From positions 1 through 47,980 of the forward strand of contig JAFGPS010000194.1 in NCBI GenBank assembly GCA_016936075.1: 47,980 bases of DNA, given 5' to 3'. The position numbers and the translations under genes were made by a program. Positions 47,701 through 47,980 of the stretch are shown piece after piece; the stretch's first letter is position 1, and each line of letters opens with the position of its first letter. The notes below the pieces were generated by a model. It searched no databases. It saw only the letters and a program-made list of their open reading frames with translations, and was not told the origin of the DNA. This stretch comes from Sedimentisphaerales bacterium (GTDB lineage: Bacteria > Planctomycetota > Phycisphaerae > Sedimentisphaerales > Anaerobacaceae).

Positions 47701-47872
47701 TTATAAGTTATGGGGAATGGATTATTACATTGATAGTCTGGGTAAACTCACACGAAATTACTATCAGGTAGAGGAAATGGCAACAATTGGTCTTAAATAT
47801 GCCACGCCTGATGATATAACTGAAAATATGTTGAGAGGAGAGCAAGGTCTTAGTGTCAGAGGGACCTATTAA
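41771..47872 (+). CDS. Exported TcB/TcC-like toxin: SpvB, FG-GAP propeller, RHS shell, M91 protease cargo
   Basis: 2033 residues. Signal peptide about 1-36 (ending SSHA). SpvB domain about 50-370: ISLPSPPGSIKGLGEAF, AVALEVPPGPKGHAPELALTY. Six FG-GAP/VCBS blades about 395-700 (LNADSLPD, MDGDGKAD, FDGDKCID, LNGDKLND, INGDGLAD, MNGNGTTD) match the six-bladed TcB propeller. A TcdB-middle domain (about 715-870, IDNGLGSKTRIDY, KEFWGFAREE) is followed by YD/RHS repeats (about 900-1780) and the RHS core (YHTDHLGSSNVMTDG, GFTGKEKDDESGLQYFEERYY, MYSYVHNNPIRYIDQSG). The variable end (about 1838-2033) has GHELIHAERSMRGKA with zinc ligands His1962 and His1966 and Glu1963, then EEMATIGL and ITENMLRGEQG: the NleD/M91 effector protease. 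No good Shine-Dalgarno; ATG 41774 and 41780 are alternatives. The RHS shell should hold and release the cargo. Confidence 0.85.
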   Translation: MMIMNKYKQIIQKLRQFYATSVCIAILLSLSASSHATNDEQTEKPDKNGVSTNVISLPSPPGSIKGLGEAFKPMLNTGTAKYAVALEVPPGPKGHAPELALTYDSGRGTGPCGIGWKIGPGAIQRQTNKGLPLYVDASNNQDYNHDGTIDDPNEIDTFLGPDGEELVELVGGTFLAKIENAFARYRRNGSGWEVYLRDGTRLEYGLSSASQITDSSGNRIFKWLLEKSTDTNGNTIRYTYFNEMEQGFENSKNQKYLREIRYGTGEDPCNYYVIQFQYQDRDDWYTDYSSGYAIRTTKLLKSVIVGYQIEAFTNFNFESGILNLEPITLIRRYDLDYEDGLSCSCLIKITQVGSDGVSTLPAITFTYIDEFIQKETVNAKIECCNTPSIVLDSELSELVDLNADSLPDILVTDYTGGRHTAFMNLGVDETSGKLCWDQSRTINGQDGFSTSLDLSSKAVHLADMDGDGKADLVYNGPSEEIFYCSNTGRGSWGPRRSMSIQSIKPPTPYSDKDIRISDFDGDKCIDVVRSTTTGYALWFNRGEGQYSGEVRTSGAVYNGQVIQFSDTAVHLADLNGDKLNDVVQVKPNHLIFCAHMGFGRYTTGRTISIPDRVLTSGPNGQVERATLEDINGDGLADLVVERATINTCWIWLNRGEQKDGCIALSACIVIQDMPQVRDSRMVTRWADMNGNGTTDLIYACSTSNTRLQIVDLGLLVRGDIPPNMLASIDNGLGSKTRIDYCCATDMYVKSQGTDEAWQSLLPIPVHVVSAAEVQVATLTGADYYETTYEYKDGYYDPNEKEFWGFAREETTQFGDDSAPTVFTASEFHTGVQHECLKGKVKSLDVHDSQKRYTRQENTWDFKVLYQGIDGRDVAFAYNTQTLSSIYEGLATPKYLLSQYKVDDWGHVIAELNYGVVGDPNDKETYTELNDEILAYTTYEPNTSAWLLDLKMKEDVNDYSGNPQALQRYTYDSAGNLLSQEAWLNTDNNWISVVRNVYDGFGNIIRIKNANNHYREISYDSLLNIYPTSELIITDNDPNHDLVLNVDYDYGYGQISYAKDFSGAETYFDYDVFGRLIAIHKPGGALSKYEYNLGSPLSSISTKTCYNNSNDTFDSTLYFDGLGRKLGSKIEAAPDPYSGLNRWRYVDAVTFNQRGLEKEKYLPYFTDSNSYELPDLNQSYVAMEYDAMDRVIKTINPDGTFSSVVYKPLTENLYDENDNNDVTSTPKTLVYDGQERLIKVTERNRELGNFYDKTYNVNEYITTYNWTTLGDLERITDAHGNVKKLQYDSLRRKTLMNDPDRGYMYYTYDPVGNLIRTKDAKEQEIEYRYDSAERILEEDWLDYKNGGVEVQYNYDRPQNGNDPNTRGKLAYVKDQVGIVSYQYDARGNIIKTIRGIEDTNALDKDYITSYTYDLMDRVQTVVAHNGQSTDYYYDNGNFVKAITTAGSNIISYIDYTAAGQQKSIDFGNNTCTNFDYDQRQRLSRLNTYSYNAGRDLLSYSYKYDPVSNIIDINDERPLLEQERYNTQKFNYDDLDRLISVRYPHINNFDQDVKQIDYRYDAIGNMLYKSSPNSVGHIDDDYKVNIGKMNYIGGRFERIGREINYLPGPHALTSTDKETYQYDRNGNMTQIEDANCTWDYRDRLVTYTKNGIEAHYTYDYTGRRIIKQVNDVNGVATNTIYPDKTFEIRPDSQEIFYVFNGDSHIAQYNNKDQKWLYYHTDHLGSSNVMTDGNGEIVQEMAYYPFGCTRNEYNPIEGKANYGFTGKEKDDESGLQYFEERYYLPRQGHFISVDPLYAENPIPSRSKSNRYSDLIKPPNCNMYSYVHNNPIRYIDQSGTKLTLLKRDRQALMTSLQALTDDKLGLKGGKVVILESHDGGSKPKGTELIRRLIKNTDYEVVVGSTDGRIWQKDISQNDATNGVGTSSIISLNLSKIFTSLEYSYKTGRLYSKSLSLNKSQVISLGHELIHAERSMRGKAINYKLWGMDYYIDSLGKLTRNYYQVEEMATIGLKYATPDDITENMLRGEQGLSVRGTY

Positions 47873-47970
47873 TATAGATAAATAGGGACAGCCACGAATG
47901 GCGGGACTTTAAGGTTATTAAGAAAAAAGGTCTCCCGTAACCGATATAGAAGTTAACGCTAACTCTAATC

Positions 47971-47980
47971 GGAAAGGAGA
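47971..47980 (+). promoter_or_regulatory. Shine-Dalgarno of the next gene, at the window edge
   Basis: GGAAAGGAGA ends the window, 98 bases after the stop of the TcB/TcC-like gene and on the same strand. A strong ribosome site here means a start codon just beyond; no transcription terminator lies between, so the gene probably belongs to the same transcript. Confidence 0.5.

Overview
The window looks like a piece of chromosome from a planctomycete, most likely a Phycisphaerae/Sedimentisphaerales-type marine or sediment anaerobe. I infer this from three things: an elongation factor G of the spdEFG/mitochondrial type (AHIDSGKTT P-loop), secreted xylan hydrolases carrying right-handed beta-helix and dockerin-like modules, and abundant 'GGAI'-type beta-helix proteins. 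No marker gene (16S, ribosomal protein cluster) is present, so the assignment is an inference.

Layout. 1-5.25 kb (mostly + strand): the tail of a beta-rich protein closed by a strong terminator, a SAM methyltransferase, an amphi-Trp protein, a small membrane protein, a carbonic-anhydrase-like gene broken in two (minus strand), an HGGPG alpha/beta-hydrolase, two tandem paralogous zinc-ribbon proteins and an AlkD-like protein. 5.3-13.4 kb: fusA (minus), a large exported protein with tandem CsgG-like domains (+), and an SLC12-type permease (minus) whose last 57 codons lie behind a +1 frameshift. 13.6-19.9 kb (minus): a metal-efflux operon (small exported Cys/His protein, TolC-like lipoprotein, periplasmic adaptor, CusA/CzcA RND pump), with a nested inverted-repeat leader that buries the Shine-Dalgarno of the TolC-like gene. 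20-26.2 kb (minus): a GH8 exo-oligoxylanase-like enzyme, a BioF2/FemAB-type acetyltransferase and a multidomain GH10 xylanase, i.e. xylan breakdown. 26.4-27.5 kb (minus): a GTDC1-like tRNA-queuosine mannosyltransferase.

27.8-29.4 kb looks like a mobile-DNA boundary. A half tRNA (anticodon arm to discriminator base, followed by its own terminator) is the kind of scar left by an integrase, and it is followed by a truncated IS3-family insertion sequence with an A_AAA_AAC frameshift site.

29.7-47.98 kb is the most remarkable part: a three-gene + strand cluster behind a TTGTAT-16-TATAAT promoter. It encodes a 547-residue exported protein, a 3352-residue exported giant (LamG, two beta-helices, a long beta region, a TcA-like helical region and a TcA-like C-terminal beta domain) and a 2033-residue exported TcB/TcC-like protein (SpvB, six FG-GAP-type propeller blades, TcdB-middle domain, RHS shell, M91/NleD-like zinc-protease cargo). 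I read this as a Sec-exported relative of the Tc (ABC) toxin complex in which the usual TcA receptor-binding shell is replaced by LamG and beta-helix modules. The window stops at a Shine-Dalgarno sequence, so at least one more gene follows directly.
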